From NCBI GenBank assembly GCA_942486035.1, contig CALNXK010000003.1:1340001-1404000 (forward strand): a stretch of DNA of 64,000 nt. The letters are read 5' to 3'. Under the pieces are notes generated by a model, which did not search any database, was not told where the DNA came from, and saw only the letters and a program-made list of their open reading frames with translations. How positions within the stretch are numbered: the first letter of the stretch is position 1; every line of letters begins with the position of its first letter. This document shows positions 49,401-61,907 of the stretch, one piece after another. A program made the position numbers and the translations under genes. Source of the DNA: Porites lobata (lineage: Eukaryota > Cnidaria > Anthozoa > Scleractinia > Poritidae).

Positions 49401-51964
49401 GATGAGAACATTTTCTTTTCATCTAGATGTGACAAGAGTTTCAACAATGACATTTCGGCTTCTCGAAAGGAAAGCTTGTTCGTACTTCCTATCAAAAAAA
49501 AAGGGAGAGAGTCAGTATAATAAAGGGAGTTAATTTCAGGCAAACTCAGCCGCTGCCGTTCATAGCGAGGTGTCACTGAGTAACAGCGAAGAGCCGGATC
49601 ATTAACTTAAAGCATTATAGGTGACTGTGTGTGATGAACAGCAATTTCGCGGTATAGAAAATTAAGTAGCAGGTAGTAATGAATAGGTATAGCTAAGGTC
49701 GGTTCAACTTTTTAGATAAAATGCTGTGTTGAGAACTTTTTTGAAGTCTTTCGCAAAGAGCCTTCGCAACTGAAGCCTCTCAGCAACATAAAATTACTTT
49801 CGGATTTTATTTGAGATGAGTAAAGCATTGCCTCTTTCTTTTGGATGAGTTTAAGTTTGATGTTGGATTTTTGTTAAAAGAGCCACTTTCACTTGTACAC
49901 ATAACAGGGCAAATTCAATTTCATTCATTGCGATAACCATTTTTGGTTGGAGGTTACCGAGGCTGCGGAGTTTCATAGCATCTGAAAATTTTGGCCTCGA
50001 CGGATAACACCCTCCTCGATCTCCATATTAAAGTCATTAAAAACACGTCGACGGGCTGTTTGTAAACCACCCAAGTTCCAAGTTCGAATAGAAAGAAACT
50101 GCGTGGTATGCACAGATAATAATAAACTGAGTCAAAGGTTACGCAACGAAAACGAAATTGCGCAATTTTTATCTAAAAAATCTGGCAAGTGTTTAGATCG
50201 AAAAATCTTGAATGCCCTAAAATAAACCATTACCTTTTTCTTGTGCGAGGTTCTGACTTGACCCACCTGATGAAGACAAAATTAACTTATCTGTTCTATC
50301 GTATCGATCGAAGTAACTATCGTTTCTTGTTGCAAGAACTCAGCCTTTGAGTGAATGATTTCATGTGGTCAGAAAAGAGCCTTGTCATAAACTAAAGAAA
50401 TGAATGAAAAATTAGTCCAGCTATTTCCTAAAACGAACTTTTATAGAACTCCAGTGCATTTTCACGTATTAACCTTTCTCAAAGTAAGTTTAATCTCAGC
50501 GAATGTCTTTCTTAATGCGTTTTTAGTTAGGGAACAGCAGATGTGAAACTCTGTTTATTTTTGTCATCTCATGAATGACGGCCGTATCAGTGCGTTATTG
50601 CATTTTAAATATTGCCCTTGCAAATAGAAGGGTGTAAGATTTCAGTTCCAACTAAGTCGCCGAGGTCATATGGTCAGAAATTATAAGCTGCTGATAACTC
50701 AGGAATAAACAAAGCTCCGACCCCAGCTACCTTGAAAGACCACGATGCGCCAGTTCACGCCGACGAATCGATACCTAGGAATGTTATGTCACAATAACGA
50801 TTTTAGCTGAACTGATTAGTGGTATCTGCTGATGTGCACCAAATGTCTCTTTTCAAAAGAATCCGCAACTTTTGGGGAAAAAAAACGTACACTGCTTCAA
50901 AAGAGAAATTGAGAAACTTACGTAATAGTTCAATTATATAATTATTTTTTGGTGAAAAAAATTCTACGAAAAGGAATAGGCTAAGTATGATGTTTAATAT
51001 CAAAACCGTTTGCCAACTGAAGAATCCGCGCAAAACTGATGATTAGCCGAAAGAGTAGTTCATTGATAAGTGACTCCACTTATCTCCATTTTTACAGTGA
51101 AAAAGAGGATTAGATAACTTTACTTTAATCCGATAATTTCCAGTTCCGTTTTTCTTGCTTTCCCACTGCAATTTCCTGTTCAGAGTTAGCGTTACAGTCC
51201 ATGAAGGTCGTTCTCAATGCACTGAAAAGGAAAAGCTATTAATTAAGACCATCCGGCTTAGCTTGAAATACATTTTATTCATTTATATGCGCAGTTTTTT
51301 ACTTTGAAGCCTTCTAGAGAGTTCTTTTTACGAAACCGTTTCCGAAATACGTTTTTGGTGCTGCTCTACTTAGTCTGAAAAAATTTAATTTTGACTTGCA
51401 ATATTGAAAACATATACCAATTATTTTCAAGTGCCTTTAGGAAGGAGGAGATCTTTCTTATTTCCATGCACTAAATATTTTTATTAACATGTTTTGAAAG
51501 ACAAAATATATGCGTTAACCACCGTAAATCATAAAACAAATGAAACACGCCAATCACCCTCTCCTTATTCCTTACCGGATACTTTCAATGGTTAATAAAC
51601 ATTTGATTATTCAAAATCACGCGTTCAATAAGACATATTTCTTCCTTTTGACAGCAGGAAGGGATGAATTACAATATCTCCCTTGTCGTGCAAAAGTCCT
51701 TCAGTAAAACTTAATGGAATAACCTAAAACAATCGTTCACAGCTGTCACTTAAATGGTGTTTAGAGATAAGGGGATGAAAAGACATTAATTAAGAGGTGA
51801 AACCTCTGTAGCATGTTTTCAAAAGAACGTTTTAGCACGCGTAGATCCCTATAAAGCGAACGTTTTTACTGCTGATTTTATTGATCAGAACAGAGGGATT
51901 TCTCCAGTTGGACCTGTTTTTATAGGCTTTCAATACCTTGATTTTTTCGTGAAATGCTAGACGC

Positions 51965-53059
51965 ATGATGAATGCTACACACCTGAAAGCCTCGAACTCT
52001 ACCATACCAGTTTGCGGCTCCGTAAAATGCCAGTTTTCCGTGGGCAACAGAGTGGCCATTATTTTCTTCTTCTTCCTTATCTTCGTTGCCTCTTTCATTG
52101 GGAACAGCATCCTGTCCTTTTCAATAATCCGCCATAAGGGGATGCGTCGAAGCTCGACCAACTTTTCCGTTCTGAGCCTCAGCCTCGCAAACATTCTTAT
52201 CACAGCGTTCTGCATTCCAGTTTTTGTGATCGACGCTTTTATTGTAGATAAGTGGACGTTCGGTGCAATCGGCTGCAAACTGGTCGCTTTCCTTCAAAAC
52301 CTTGCCATAAATGCCTCTATTTTCACACTCGTTATCATCAGCGTCGAGAAGTTCTTGGTTGTTTGCTTTCCATTTCGAGTACGTTCCCAGAAAACTAAAG
52401 TTCGCTACTTGGTTCTTGGCGGATGGGTTGTTGGAATCATCCAGTCATCGGTGTACTTGAGTTACAAGAAGTTAAAAATGTTTAATGGAATTCCCTATTG
52501 TATCGATGTCTGGCCTTCCTTCAAGACTCGGCAGATATTCCTTGTTGTTGAGGCAGTTGCCCTGCGTATCATTCCGCTCGTGCTCATGATTGCTCTCCAT
52601 GTCGTCACAATCGTAAAGATCAAGGCAAGATTGAAGTATCGAGCGCAAGAAAACTCTGCAGCAAAGTTAGCAGCGGTGAATGTCGTTGGTTCGCAGGCCC
52701 TCAAGAAGAGACAGAGGGCTGTTGTTATGCTGGTGTTTATCGTCACTGCAGCTGCTGTAACCCTCTTTCCCCACTACTGCTTTAGGTGCTGGCGTTTGTT
52801 GGCTAATTCGGCGAAACTTCCAGACGTCTACACTTTTAATATCTTTATTACCGTGTTCACATGGCTGCTCTTCTTTAACAGTACCTGTCATCCCATCATT
52901 TTTGGGCTCATGAGCTCCAAGTATCGCAAGGCAGCAAAAAGGACATTATCTATAACTTGGAAATCCCCACTAGGTTCGAGCATAGGGAAAAAGAAAAGGC
53001 AACAACTTATTCTGATGGCCGAGCAAGGTGGGAACTTTAACCCTTCAGCATCGACTTAA
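51965..53059 (+). CDS. Rhodopsin-family (class A) peptide-type GPCR 2, single exon, 364 aa
   Basis: Seven-helix receptor. It starts Met-Met; the second ATG has A at -3 and may be preferred. N-glycosylation sites NAT and NST precede TM1. It shares with GPCR 1 the GN of TM1 (N47), the disulfide Cys C104 and C179, the ECL2 string YCIDVWP, E128-K129-F130 replacing DRY, and the KFL..FPF run after it. Departures: TM2 sodium-site Asp is Asn (N76), TM6 CWxP reads T-L-F-P (266-269), and TM7 NPxxY reads H-P-I-I-F (309-313). It is intronless, about 11 kb downstream of GPCR 1 and on the same strand, so a diverged tandem duplicate is likely. The whole frame is intact, so it is not a pseudogene by sequence. 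Ligand unknown. Confidence 0.88.
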   Translation: MMNATHLKASNSTIPVCGSVKCQFSVGNRVAIIFFFFLIFVASFIGNSILSFSIIRHKGMRRSSTNFSVLSLSLANILITAFCIPVFVIDAFIVDKWTFGAIGCKLVAFLQNLAINASIFTLVIISVEKFLVVCFPFRVRSQKTKVRYLVLGGWVVGIIQSSVYLSYKKLKMFNGIPYCIDVWPSFKTRQIFLVVEAVALRIIPLVLMIALHVVTIVKIKARLKYRAQENSAAKLAAVNVVGSQALKKRQRAVVMLVFIVTAAAVTLFPHYCFRCWRLLANSAKLPDVYTFNIFITVFTWLLFFNSTCHPIIFGLMSSKYRKAAKRTLSITWKSPLGSSIGKKKRQQLILMAEQGGNFNPSAST

Positions 53060-56000
53060 TATAAACCTTAGACCAGTTTAATAAGATGTATGCTCACTAG
53101 ACAGGTTCAAAAGTCCCTACAATATAATCAGTACGATACGTACGCTGATACGTAGATATTTGTTGGCTTTTTGTTATTTAATAAGAAAAAACAATTTGTA
53201 ATAGGCAGTGGAAAACACTGCCGACATTGTTTTTTAATATTTTAATTTGAAAATTCAACGAAAGACTGTTAAAGGGAGCGCCTCCTAGCGATATTTTTAG
53301 AGTGTTAGATGAACGTAAGACTGCATGTAGTAATTGTTAGGTTGCGTTCGAATTGGCAGGGTGATCAGCAATTACAATTGCAAATCAAATGCGTGCACCC
53401 TTGGAAACCTATCGCTCAAATTGATTGAAAATGTTGTGGAAAAGTACTGACCTCGACTGTTCTTCATCGAACTTTTTACTAATTCCTTGTAAATTGAAGT
53501 CTAGAGTGACATTATGAAAAATTCCTTGCAAAGAATGAATTGCTATTGTAACGCTTCTTTGCTGTTAAATGTCATCAGCCATTATTGCGTAACAGTATAT
53601 TTATTTCCAGTTTTACACAAAGATTTTAACCTAGGTTTCTTTTAGTGTCTATAAATATCGGTGAATACCCATTGATGTAATATAACTAATTTAATCAAAA
53701 TTAAAGAAATAGTCATTAAATTTTGGTCACATAGCATATTCTAAAAGGAAAAACCTTTTGAACTTTTAAACTTATACAAAGCAATTAGGGTATTTTTTGC
53801 GAAGTGTCAAGTTAATTTGACCAATCAAATGAACGCTGGCCAACTGAATTTTTAAACATTGTCACAGTGGTACTTTTTGCCTAAAGTCTTACTGAATTAT
53901 GCTAAATCACTATTGCGAAATATGTAATTCCTCACTTTTACGAGGTCGAATACTAACGTCTCTGTGCAGTGGCTATTATAACATCCTGCAGGTGTAATTT
54001 TAAAAAAGCGTGTTTCTGTTATGCAATGCAAAATGTTACGTAACTGTTTTTATTGTCACACTTTTTAGATGTTAGGAATAAGCCACTGAAAAAACACAAG
54101 CTACGTGCCTCGTCTTTCTCTCTAATCATTAGATCTACTATCCCTGATAAAAATATTGTCTTTTTTTCAGTCTGCATTCTGTAAATAATTGTTTCCTTAT
54201 ATAGTAGCAGAAATGGGCGGTATTTGTGTCAATTAAAATGCTTTCAAAGGGAAAAAAAAACAATGGAAGTAATAAAGAAAACTATGTAATATCATTTCTG
54301 CCTTGAGGGTTACTTTGTATTTGAGTAACTTACTTTAAACATCTAGGGTTATTTTTGGTATTGTCGGTTTTTACAAACAGCAAAAACATGAACTGGTGTG
54401 TCCGTTACGTAACATCAGTGTGGTGAATGACTTAGTTTAGACACTTCCCTTCAGGCATTTGATTCCAGCTCTGCAAATAAAAATCCATCGATTACAGAGA
54501 GCAGCAACTTTTTAGTTCACCAAGTCAGAATAAGGGTTTCGACCAAAGGTATGATACTTGATAGACTCTTGATAGACCTTTCGATAACAATTTTGTCGCG
54601 AAAATGGAAATCAGATATGGCTGCAGATATCCGTTTGCTTTAGTTTATGAATCCAACTGGGTAAATAATCTCTTTCATGATTATAAACAAAAGCCATTTT
54701 TGCTGCAGGTTTGGATGACTCTGGCTCTTTTTGTTTGTTTGTTTGTCTTTTTGTTTGGCTGCAAGATTGCTTGTATTCTGCTAGCCATTAAAAATTATTT
54801 GAGGATTTCATTAACCCCTTTATTCTTAGAGGCTATGTTAGAGACGTCACGTCTCAAGTTTGCTTCTGTATCAAATAAAACGTCTACCGCAGTACTTTTG
54901 AGAAGGTGGACGAAACCTTGGCTAATTAATGATGTGATCATTCAAATTAAACCTCTGCTAGCACTTTCGCATGATATCAACTGGTTTTTCAACAATTTAC
55001 ACAAAAAATAAATTTTGAATTATTTTTGTTGTATTTTGCATCTCCTGTATTATTTCATTTATGTTAAGTTATCGTTGTAATTCTTTTTTGTGCATGACTG
55101 CTTAATTCTGTCATGTTAGATCTTTTCTTCTCTCTTAGAACTTGTCGGTGGGGCTGCAACCAGAGGGCATATTAAATCTTATTAAACAGCGACCCTGCAT
55201 GTTTTACATGTTTGTCTCGATACTTGAAACTAATTTAGCGACAATTCGCTTCAATTTACTCAACTATTAGTCACAGCCGCGTGTTACTGTCATCCTTGAT
55301 ACTGAAGAACGGAAAAGTCTTGCTTTGAATGTTTTGCCCGCAGAGCTTCGGGCGAGTTTCGAAATAGGCTTGATGATGATTCACATGTTCATGTTATGTA
55401 ACTATTATATACAAGATGTAAAAGGAAATGGGAATTGTTTATTTTCCGCGAACTGTTTCAACAGATAAAATAGTGTTTAAAAATAACATTGTTGATAGAA
55501 CAAAGCTGCTTTCTACGTCTGATCTTGGCCTTAAATTTCACTGATAAGCTAAGTTTGAAATAGAGTTGATCGGGTAGATCAGTAGAGGATTATTTAATTT
55601 ATGGCCTTCAGTCTTCGGTTACACAAAACGTACTTGTCATCTGGGAACCGCAATAAGCAAAGTTGAAAAAGACAGTCAAAAACAAAAACGTGATGTGGTT
55701 GACATTGGATATAATTAAATAAAAAAGTTTAAAAAGTGCAACCACGCAATGCATGGAAAACTTACTTAATTGCAGGAATTTTGCCCTTAGTGCATACTGG
55801 AACGTACAAGGTTGAACTTAGGAATGCGTAATTTTCCACCGCTGTGAATTAAAGCCAGCAAACTGGCTGACGCGTTTTCCCATTTTACCTCCAAGAGCTT
55901 ATTGGCTTTTTAATGCGGTTGTGACCATACAATATCGGTCCTGGGGAAGTTTTGTGTCCAGCAGTTTTAGTGAAAACAAGGGTTTGTGGGGTTGCTCAGT

Positions 56001-57119
56001 CTCGCGGGTTTACAAAACCTTCCCTTGGTCGATCTTTTTTTGTATTTGCCTTTTAAAGCAAGCCACCAATTTTCTAAACGGAATCCACTTTTCGGAGCCT
56101 TAATTTAGACGACTGCCCCGAACATACTAGAACATTTTAAAAGGCCAACAAGAACAACGCCGATTTTTTGTGGCATTTTGATTCAAAAGTTACTACTTTG
56201 AAAAGGAATATAACAGAGGTTCCGTGCAATGTTACATAAATACCGTGAATGCTTGAATTACCGCCCGGGGCTTTTTGTATGATTTTCCTCGACAACTATA
56301 AAAGCTTTGTGTAATTGCGAAAACGGCGACGTCAATGAAAACGTCTCTGAAAAATAGTCTTCACATCCTTTTAAACTTTTTCGCGATTATCCAATTCGCC
56401 CTGTTACTTAAAAGTTCTGACAGAGATGGTAGAATTTATCGCCTTGCCGTTTCCCTTCTCAAGAAAACTTAAAATTTGTCATTTCACGTCGTAGTTGTCC
56501 ACGGACAGCAAAAACGCGTGATGCACGTTCAGAGTTGTTGTTTTGTTCATTAAACCTATTGCTTTTTTGACGTTCTCCTTTTCCTTGCCATCGTAGTTTC
56601 GTAAGGTCCCTGTTAATTGGAAGGGGGGCGCTTATTCAAAGAGGGCGTTTATCTTGCTTTTCAAATTTCGTCCTCTTTATTTCCAGCATAAAAAAAATCC
56701 TAAACTGGAACGTACAGTATCTCGGCTGTAAGAAGAAACACAATTTTATAAAATAAGCTTAATTTCACATAAATCCTCTTTGATTCCTTTTAGGAAATCT
56801 TTGTGGTATTGAAAGCTCTTCTATTTTTCTTCATATTTACAGTAAGCTTTTTCATTCTTGGGGGAGAGTTGGGGCTGTTTATTAAAAGAAGGCCCTGAAA
56901 GGCGATTGAAGATGATAGGTTTGTTTAGTAAAGCGACTCCTAAAGGTAGGTTTTAATGTTAATATTGCTTATAAATGAAACAAGCTGTGTTTGAATATCA
57001 TGACAACGCCGATGGTATTGAGGCAAATGCAGAGTCGCATGACCCTAGATAAACTGAGAAACATAGCAGGAAACCGATCATTATACAAGTGATAAATAAA
57101 TTTTTAAGACAGAATCGAT

Positions 57120-57498
57120 CAGGAAATTGAGTAATTTTGATTTTCAGTGGACAAAAACCTTGTACCAGACTATTGCATCCTTTTTTACATCTTTAAAGGG
57201 CCAAAGATGTAATTAGTCATCTGTAATAACACCAAAGAAAATTTGTAATAGGAGTCCGAGAAAATGAATGTCAAATTTCACAAGAATTGTGAAAACACAG
57301 GTAAAATTCTAAAAATTTCATGTGTACCATATCAGTTTGTGAAATTTGACATTTATTTTCTCGGGCTCCCATACGAAATATTGCAGATGACTAATTACAT
57401 CTTTAGCCCTTGAAAATGTTAAAAAGAATGCTATTTTATATAAATTATTCTGGTACAAGGTTTTTGTCCACTGAAAATTGAAATTACTCAATTTTCTG
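57120..57498. mobile_element. Element with long terminal inverted repeats
   Basis: Left caggaaattgagtaatttt...ggacaaaaaccttgtacca is mirrored by right tggtacaaggtttttgtcc...aaattactcaattttctg. The arms exceed 150 bases, and the centre includes gtgaaatttgacat in both directions. The frames at 57318 and 57478 are shadows. Confidence 0.85.
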
Positions 57499-57727
57499 GT
57501 GAATTCCGCCTTAATCATTTTTTCTAGTATTTCGTTTAGGGACACACACTTTACCATTTTGTTCCTTTCGAAAAGGTTTTTATCAAACGGCCCAGTCGGG
57601 CACAAAATAGAATCCCTTCATTTTGCTTTTTCCATCGCCCGAGGTTTCACTTCATTAGACAATTTGCTGCAACGTTCAAGGAGCTTTTTTAATGGCCAAG
57701 AACTCTGTTAGTATATCACCTCTTAGT

Positions 57728-57914
57728 AAAATCCAACTAGTGGTCTATTATCAATGCTCGGTTCTGATTGGTTGAGCTACTACTAGGCTATCAGTTGTAG
57801 CCCACTAGTAGCGAAGAGTGCCGGCTTTGAAAACCAAAACAAAGGCGGCTGATCGTGTTTTGCTAGCTAAAGTTGTTTTGTCTCGATATTTTTTACCAAC
57901 TAGCTGGATTTTAC
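57728..57914. mobile_element. MITE of about 190 bp
   Basis: aaaatccaactagtggt and accaactagctggatttt are inverted ends. Confidence 0.65.
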
Positions 57915-57937
57915 TCAACAATTATTCCTCTCGCCCT

Positions 57938-57993
57938 CATGGCCTCTGAGTCAATAGCCCATGAGGCCGAATGGGACTATTGACTCAGAGCCC
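57938..57993. repeat. Hairpin with tctgagtcaatag arms
   Basis: tctgagtcaatagccc pairs with gggactattgactcaga around catgaggccgaat; flanked by cattcgggctcg. Confidence 0.7.
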
Positions 57994-58291
57994 ATTCGGG
58001 CTCGAGAAATGATTGGTCATAAATTATAATAGCCCACGGTTTCCAATTTATTAGAAACCAAAAAATCTGAAAAAATCTCTACTCCAGGTCTACTAACGTT
58101 TTTCGGGGCCGATGGTTAAGCTAAGGGCTTAGCTTCCTTAAGGCTCCGATCTCCCAATCACGCAGGGATATAGATATGTATTTTTAGGTTGGGTGCAACT
58201 GCCGTTGACACTCATGTCAGATGATCTTGCTATCTCCGAGACCACTCTGAAGTGCATGAACAGTGATTGTAACGGAGCCCTTGCGTGTAAG

Positions 58292-58294
58292 CCC

Positions 58295-58333
<39 letters not shown>

Positions 58334-58617
58334 CGCTGTGAAGGGTATGGTTTTCAAGCAGTTTACTCTAGGATAGGGTATATAAATCAGAGCGTTTGGC
58401 TCTAGAATAGGGTATCATTTTTCAGGAAACCGATCAGTTGGTTGAAGATTTTATCTAGACTAGGTACACAGCTACTCTAGGATAGGGGAATTTGGGGAGT
58501 TTACTCTAGTATAGGGTAGCAAAATTCAGCTGAACTAGCTCTGGTAAAGGTTAAGGGTTCCAGGCTCCCAGCGGCACATCCCCACCAAGATATTCCTAAA
58601 GTGCCCCCCCCCGGGCG
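58292..58617. mobile_element. Element with cccgggggggtac ends
   Basis: cccgggggggtactgccatata...tatgtgccgctg at left is mirrored by cagcggcaca...gtgcccccccccggg at right. Inside, ctctaggatagggta-type units recur four or five times. Same general family as the element at 14419. Confidence 0.75.
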
Positions 58618-60145
58618 TGTAAGTACAATTACAACAGCGGCAAGTTAAGAATACGACATAGTTCAATCGAGATATAGTCCATAATGACAACAGTTGGCCA
58701 CTTAGACTCATTCCCGATCTTGGGCGTGGGCCGGTACCTAAGCATTTTAATGCTTAAGTACTAGTTAAAACTAGTTTTTACCACTCGAAGTCCGTACATG
58801 GCCAAAATTAAAGTTCATGCACGCACGGTACCAGCGAACACTTAGAAAAATGACAACAGTTTACAATGGAATTTTACAAAGAAATGCGGTATAAGTAAAA
58901 TAATTCGCAAAACGGCATGTTTGGCAATATTCCTGGACAATTTGTTCAGTGTGAGACTGAAAGGTTGACTTCTTAAAATTTCGCGCTTCCCAGAATGGAA
59001 ATAATTAATACCAAAATACCTTCGAATTCGTTTCTATAAAAGTTCTTTGCAAATAGAGCACTGCCATCGTTTTTTAACCTCTTTCTTCACTATTAATAAC
59101 AACTCCGTTGGAAAACTCTCAGTTGCTCGGTTGAAAACTTGAAGATCTTTCGTGAGTTTTCTTCCTATTGAAAAAGTAGATTTCTTTATTCCCATAATTA
59201 AAGAATTTGGTGTTAATTCTGTTGGTAAAAGCTCCTCTTCTACACGGCTAAAATCCAAGACCTTCGTTCTACAATATCTCCGCCACAAATCATTCAAAAC
59301 ACGGGTATGTATTGGTCAAATTCCCCCCCCCTCCCCCCGGGCATACCCCGGGCATTTGACACCTTTGCAGTCCCGGGGAGGAGGGAATTTGATTATCAGA
59401 ATTTTCCAGTGGGTGGGGAATTTGATTCCCACGCGTAGGGGGTGGGGATGAACCGTAGCCTCGATTTCATGTGAAATCTCTGTGCGCTTTGCATGTGGCG
59501 AACTATCGTGGCGGACGCAGTGTTAGAGGATTTTCGTGGAAAAGATTGATTGGTTGCGAGGAAAGGACTTGAACAAGCTTTGTGCCGTATTTGAAGGTAT
59601 TTGAACGTTAATATTTTCAATACTGGATTCAGACTTTATACATGAATGTACTGAGTTGTGTTTACAATGAAACCGGCGATTCAATAAATAAGCTCAACAG
59701 AGGTCAATTACACGTACTTTGACCTGCCGCATGTATGTTTAATAAGGTGAGCGATGATGCATGTCAGTGAAATGCTCGTGAATACGAATATTCCATGTAT
59801 GAAATGTAGTAATCTCAGGAGGTGGGATTCTTTTTATAGAACGCTTTGTATGTTGCATGACACACGAAGAAAAGCTGAGCATTCAGTGACCTTGTAGCAG
59901 CGATTTCCGCCGCTTTGCTCGAGATTTTTGCTCGTAGTAAATAGGCCTGCAGTGTTTCTTAGTTTTTATCATATTGAATGCGAATTATTTGCTGTATTTA
60001 TAAAAGATTTTGTTCGACAACTGAAGGCGTTTCTGCCGTCCTTCTGTCACTCATGTGCCTGTGAAATGTCCCAAGGTGGGGCATTTGATCACCTGAATGG
60101 ACCCTAGTGTGGGGCATTTGAACGGCATTTTGGCTGGGGAAGGGG

Positions 60146-60352
60146 TAGCCTCTCACACAGTCGTTCTTAGGGGTTCGTCACGCTTTCCTACCTAAGGGCC
60201 TGTTTACATGGAGTGGAGGACCCCAGTCTAGTGGGGTTGGTTTCTTTTGTTTTCACGCTCTGGGGGACACAAAACAAAAGAAACTTACCCCACTAGACCG
60301 GATTTCCCACTCCATGTAAACAGGGTCTAAGAACACCTGCGTGGGAGGCTAG
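60146..60352. mobile_element. MITE (family of 7526-7625) interrupted by another element
   Basis: tagcctctcacacagtcgttc...gttcgtcacgct at left and acacctgcgtgggaggcta at right are the two ends. The middle is occupied by the hairpin 60196-60326. Confidence 0.65.
60196..60326. mobile_element. Foldback element nested in the MITE
   Basis: gggcctgtttacatggagtgg with tagtgggg and tttcttttgtttt at left is mirrored by aaaacaaaagaaac, ccccacta and ccactccatgtaaacaggg at right. ctaa on both sides may be a target-site duplication. Confidence 0.8.
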
Positions 60353-60719
60353 AGGAGGGGGGAATTTGAACAATAATTTTCAAAAAAGTCAAATGCCCGG
60401 GGGGTTGCCCCGGGGGGATGTTAAAGCTTCGATTTGACCGATGATACATGAATAAACTAGAAATGCAGCATTTTACGATTATTTGCGACTAATAATCGTA
60501 GTATCTGCGTTTTACGACTATAATAATAATAACAATTATTATTATTATTATAATAATTCAATAAGTAAACTATTGGGCAGGTATTCATAAAAATGATGAA
60601 ATGCGCATTACATTGGTAATGAAAGCATAAAATAAAAAAAAATAGTATTTACAATTCGAAAAACAATACGAATATATACACTTCGTCAATAAAAATCTAA
60701 AATTTCGATATGTAACAAT

Positions 60720-61140
60720 TAGAATTCATTTAACTGCAAACTTAAAAAGGTGCGTTTTAAGATGGCTCTTAAAGTATGTGAGTACGGAATCTCGCGAATC
60801 TCGCGCTGTAGAGTATTCCATGCCATAACTGGAAACACATATCGCTTTGTGTGGCCTTAGTTCTAAATGTTGGCGATGCTAGCAAAATTCCACCAGACTA
60901 TATGAGGTTATATGCGCCTTGCGATTTCGAAGAAACTAAGTTCTGAATGTATGTAGGGGCTATGCCACAGATAGCTTTGAATGCAAATAACAAAGTCTTA
61001 AAATGAATGCGCAGCTTTAACGGAAGCTAATGTAGCTCATACATCAATGGTGTAATATGGCTGAAGTGCGGGGCGCAGCAAACAGGCCTCGCGGCATTGT
61101 TTAAAACACGCTGAACCTTTATTGCCTGTACTCCAAAAGT
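60720..61140 (-). pseudogene. LINE (CR1/L2-like) 3' end, minus strand
   Basis: Minus-strand reading gives VQRVLNNAAR, HITPLMYELH, KLRIHFKTLLFAFKAICGIAPTYI and finally YFKSHLKTHLFKF. This is the usual end of LINE RT proteins of this type; stops are present. An AT-rich tail extends toward 60480. Confidence 0.65.
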
Positions 61141-61879
61141 ATTTTGAAACTATTAAATGAATTGACATCTTTTCTAAATTTTCTCCAAAACCTTGTGTTT
61201 GAAAGTTCGTTTCTGATCATAGACATTTTATCGCCTGTTTCTCATTTTGGCAGTATTTTTGATCAGCAGCTTTTATTTGACCATAAACAACCAAGTATCT
61301 GACCACTAGTAAACACTGTAAAAAAAATTAAGAATTAAAAAGTCCCATGAAGGTTTGATGTGCGAGATTTCTGGCCATGCTTACCGGAGATCAGGCTCTA
61401 TTTAGGCCGGATCTTAGGCTAAATATGCACCTATCTGGGATCGAGGATATCTGCACCGGTGATAATCAGATAGAAAAATGGCCGAAAATTTAACTTTGCC
61501 TCTCTCTTGCTGAGAGAAGTTGTGCCTGGAGCAACGGCAGCCTCCACTGGGATTCCATGGACCAAGGAAAAAAAAACACAAAGTAGCCAGAAGTCTAACA
61601 GGGCTGGGAAGCGTCAAGAGCTTTGGCGAGGATAGTAAAGCCCACCGAAATCTTGGGAATGCCATTAACAGCCTCTTCTCGAGCGAAGAACAAGCACACT
61701 GTATAATTATCTTGATGGTGTTACCTCTTCTTGGTGGATAAACCCTCGCATGCCAGCTGTGTGGCAGTAAAAACGTGTGTTTGGGGCTGAACCGAGGGAG
61801 GCGAGTTTCTTGTCTTCTAAAAATACTTGTCCCAATGTTTATTGTACCGTTAAGTCACAAATCTCAGTTGTACTGTACT

Positions 61880-61907
61880 CTTGAAGAAGGCCGAGACGGT
61901 CGAAACG
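61880..61907 (+). ncRNA. Possible decayed Penelope-type hammerhead ribozyme core
   Basis: ttgaagaaggccgagacggtcgaaacgt resembles the CUGAUGA / short stem II / GAAA core seen in Penelope-like retroelements. The stem ggcc/ggtc would close a gagac loop. The first core is ttgaaga instead of ctgatga, so it is probably inactive. No Penelope protein was found nearby. Confidence 0.3.

Larger units (their letters stand above)
40622..51964. other. Region between the two GPCR genes
   Basis: No host gene recognised. 42.0-46.4 kb is LINE and MITE debris; 46.5-51.9 kb is AT-rich with only short unconvincing frames. Confidence 0.6.
59313..60441. mobile_element. 1.1-kb element with ggtcaaatt..gggcatttgaca inverted ends
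   Basis: ggtcaaattcccccccc and ccgggcatttgaca at left are mirrored by gtcaaatgcccgg and gatttgacc at right. A second gggaatttga / gggcatttga pattern recurs inside. No coding. Hosts another element at 60146. Confidence 0.65.

Noticed and set aside
54604..55011. 135-codon plus-strand frame with one hydrophobic stretch
   Set aside because: AT-rich, no recognised domain, no signal peptide and no splice partners; chance frame is more likely.
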